This document shows, piece after piece, positions 62,913 to 64,000 of a DNA stretch of 64,000 nt; position 1 is the first letter of the stretch, and each line of letters starts with the position of its first letter. The notes under the pieces are model-generated. The model had not been told where the DNA came from. It did no database searches and was given only the letters and a program-made list of their open reading frames with translations. The DNA comes from Acidobacteriota bacterium (GTDB taxonomy: Bacteria; Acidobacteriota; Terriglobia; Acidiferrales; UBA7541), in assembly GCA_013289955.1 (NCBI GenBank), contig JABCYZ010000025.1, positions 34,531 through 98,530 on the forward strand, read 5' to 3'. The position numbers and the translations under genes were made by a program.

Positions 62913-63755
62913 CTAGCCGGTTCCGCTCTTTTTTGCCTTTGCCTCGCGAATTTGGTGCATGAGAATGTCGCGGACGTAATGCCAATTAGGGACGAGTTCC
63001 AACGCTGCCTGAGCGTTTTGTTCCGCAGCTTTCAGGTCCGGCGTGGCGCGATTCAAGTTGGACCAGGCGAGACTCATCAAGAGTTCCGGCTCCCCCCATA
63101 CTGGATCGAGCGAATCGCTCGTCGCGGCCTTATGGCTTCGGACAATCTCGAGACCTTTCTCGTACGTCTCCATTGCTTTGTCCTGGCCGCCGCCCCGGTC
63201 GGCGGGAATATTCCAGTAAATGGGACCGAGAACCCAAAGGAGGCGCGGATTATCGGGCGCAGCTGCTTTGGCTTCCGTTATGGATTGCCGGGATTTCAGA
63301 AGCAGAGCTTGCAGCTCTGCGGCATCTTTCTTGTTCACGGAATAGGCGAGGTAGCCGTAACACGATCCCAGGGCAATCTTTGCATCGACAAACGAGGGAT
63401 CTGCCGACGCGGACTCTTCGAATTCTTTGGCAGCCTGCTCGAGGTCCTGCTGCAGCTCGTTTTTTTCGACGCCGTCGTTAAATCCGTTGATGGCTCTGCG
63501 CCAGAGGGCAAAGCCGCGCCAGTAGAGAACACGAGAGGCAATATCTTTTGTTCCCGCGAATGGCGCGAGCTCGCCATAAAGGCGCTCGAGGGCGGGTCGG
63601 TCGTCCTCATAGTCGGCCTTCTGGATTTGCAGTACGATTTTAGTGACGGTCTCTCGCTCGTTCGGAGGCGAGCCTGCCAGGCTGGGCTCGGCAGGGACCG
63701 AAAGAATTGCTGCCGCAGCGATCAGGAATACAAAGGAATGGTTCTTCCTAGACAT
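62913..63755 (-). CDS. Exported TPR-repeat protein
   Basis: The start at 63755 (MSRKNHSFVFLIAAAAILSVPAEPSLAG, a good signal peptide) is preferred; the longer ORF would run through the promoter. The 280-residue protein is helical with TPR-like units from about residue 75 (LYWRGFALWRRAINGFND, EFEESASADPSFVDAKIALGSCYGYLAY, LLWVLGPIYWNIP, ALELVPNWHYVRDI). No ribosome site is present, in keeping with a leaderless mRNA predicted from the promoter position. It is probably a periplasmic scaffold; partner unknown. Confidence 0.78.
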   Translation of the reverse strand: MSRKNHSFVFLIAAAAILSVPAEPSLAGSPPNERETVTKIVLQIQKADYEDDRPALERLYGELAPFAGTKDIASRVLYWRGFALWRRAINGFNDGVEKNELQQDLEQAAKEFEESASADPSFVDAKIALGSCYGYLAYSVNKKDAAELQALLLKSRQSITEAKAAAPDNPRLLWVLGPIYWNIPADRGGGQDKAMETYEKGLEIVRSHKAATSDSLDPVWGEPELLMSLAWSNLNRATPDLKAAEQNAQAALELVPNWHYVRDILMHQIREAKAKKSGTG

Positions 63756-63790
63756 TCTACATATATATGGCGTGATAGGTAGAATGTCAA
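63751..63790 (-). promoter_or_regulatory. Near-consensus promoter within a 10-bp perfect inverted repeat, possibly leaderless
   Basis: On the minus strand TTGACA (63790-63785) and TATATA (63767-63762) are 17 bases apart, which predicts +1 at about 63755, the A of the ATG. The inverted repeat GACATTCTAC (63751-63760) / GTAGAATGTC (63779-63788) encloses the -10 and overlaps both the -35 box and the start codon. A repressor bound there would block the promoter. Confidence 0.65.
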
Positions 63791-63903
63791 GGAGAGAGTG
63801 CCGCTTGCCCACCCCCAGTTTTTAGTTGCCGCTGAGTGGATGTAGCCTGCCGCTTTGTGTTGAGGTTAAACAGCACCGGTCTGGAAGAAAATCCTTGCAA
63901 TGC

Positions 63904-63925
63904 ATGTGTGTTATATGGCACACAT
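63904..63925. promoter_or_regulatory. Inverted repeat ATGTGTG-N8-CACACAT upstream of the last gene
   Basis: A perfect 7-bp inverted repeat ends 5 bases before the ATG at 63931. Its centre, TTATATGG, contains a -10-like stretch. It may be an operator for the gene cut by the right edge. Confidence 0.45.
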
Positions 63926-63930
63926 ACGAT

Positions 63931-64000
63931 ATGAGAGCTAAAGCTGATGGAGTGAGCGAGGTGGAGCGCTGGTTTCGCGAGCAACTCGCACCCTTGTGGC
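63931..64000 (+). CDS. Start of a gene of unknown function, cut by the right edge
   Basis: Only 23 codons are visible, open to the edge: MRAKADGVSEVERWFREQLA and three more residues. The amphipathic helical start (SEVERWFREQL) is plausible for a cytoplasmic protein, but too little is present to name a family. No clear ribosome site precedes the ATG. The inverted repeat 5 bases upstream is the main support for a genuine regulated start. Confidence 0.4.
   Translation, partial: MRAKADGVSEVERWFREQLAPLW

Noticed and set aside
1-64000. CRISPR array, IS element or prophage
   Set aside because: No regularly spaced direct repeats, no transposase or phage structural gene and no terminal inverted repeats with target duplications were seen.

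Overview
The window reads as a chromosomal segment of a moderately GC-rich Acidobacteriota bacterium, probably class Terriglobia. This is inferred from gene families typical of that phylum: two ADOP-type MacB/FtsX permeases, Oar-like TonB-dependent receptors with an N-terminal carboxypeptidase-regulatory-like domain, an acidobacterial-type VWA protein, a Ser/Thr kinase fused to TolB-like and TPR regions, a winged-helix/TolB-like/TPR protein, and BlaI/M56 regulation. I saw no 16S gene, phage, IS element, transposase or CRISPR array, so the taxonomy is not proven.

Layout. 1-3.7 kb: the tail of an iron-sulfur assembly (isc) operon, iscA(partial)-hscB-hscA-fdx-iscX. 3.8-6.2 kb: a secreted protein, a tRNA-Glu(TTC), a bacterial PH-domain membrane protein and a Bax-inhibitor-1 family protein. 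6.3-8.6 kb: a TonB-dependent receptor on the minus strand. 8.9-12.1 kb: a tightly coupled operon of two DUF488 proteins, a probable dual-OB-fold protein and an unusual acyl-carrier-protein/ketoacyl-synthase III fusion. This is the least explained unit here and the best candidate for an undescribed system. 12.2-17.7 kb: a minor-pilin operon (FimT/GspH, PilV, frameshifted PilW, PilX) behind a possibly structured leader and closed by a strong hairpin. 17.9-21.5 kb: a large Oar-like receptor.

21.7-35.6 kb: a mixed region with a methyltransferase, a cupin gene divergent from a winged-helix/TPR regulator, an ECF sigma/anti-sigma pair with a secreted neighbour, a TIGR01777 epimerase, moaD-moaE, a VWA protein, a PEGA protein, an inositol-phosphatase family enzyme, a beta-barrel porin, an EF-hand protein and an NTF2-like protein. 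35.7-48.5 kb: an ADOP permease divergent from the Ser/Thr kinase, a Tat-exported protein, an ABC exporter/esterase operon, a BlaI-M56 pair with a readable promoter and two operators, and a gene interrupted by an in-frame TGA.

48.6-56.7 kb: a nucleoside and base salvage island. It holds pyrimidine-nucleoside phosphorylase, a CNT transporter, purine-nucleoside phosphorylase, cytidine deaminase, an exported SAH/MTA-type deaminase, a TMEM175 channel, a yeast-type cytosine deaminase and, on the opposite strand, a eukaryote-like nicotinamide phosphoribosyltransferase. Together they would import nucleosides, deaminate and phosphorolyse them, and recover NAD precursor. 56.8-64 kb: a histidine kinase without a neighbouring regulator, a small exported protein, a Tat-exported metallo-beta-lactamase-fold enzyme, a PadR-ADOP pair, a TPR protein with a near-consensus promoter that may be leaderless, and the start of a gene cut by the right edge.
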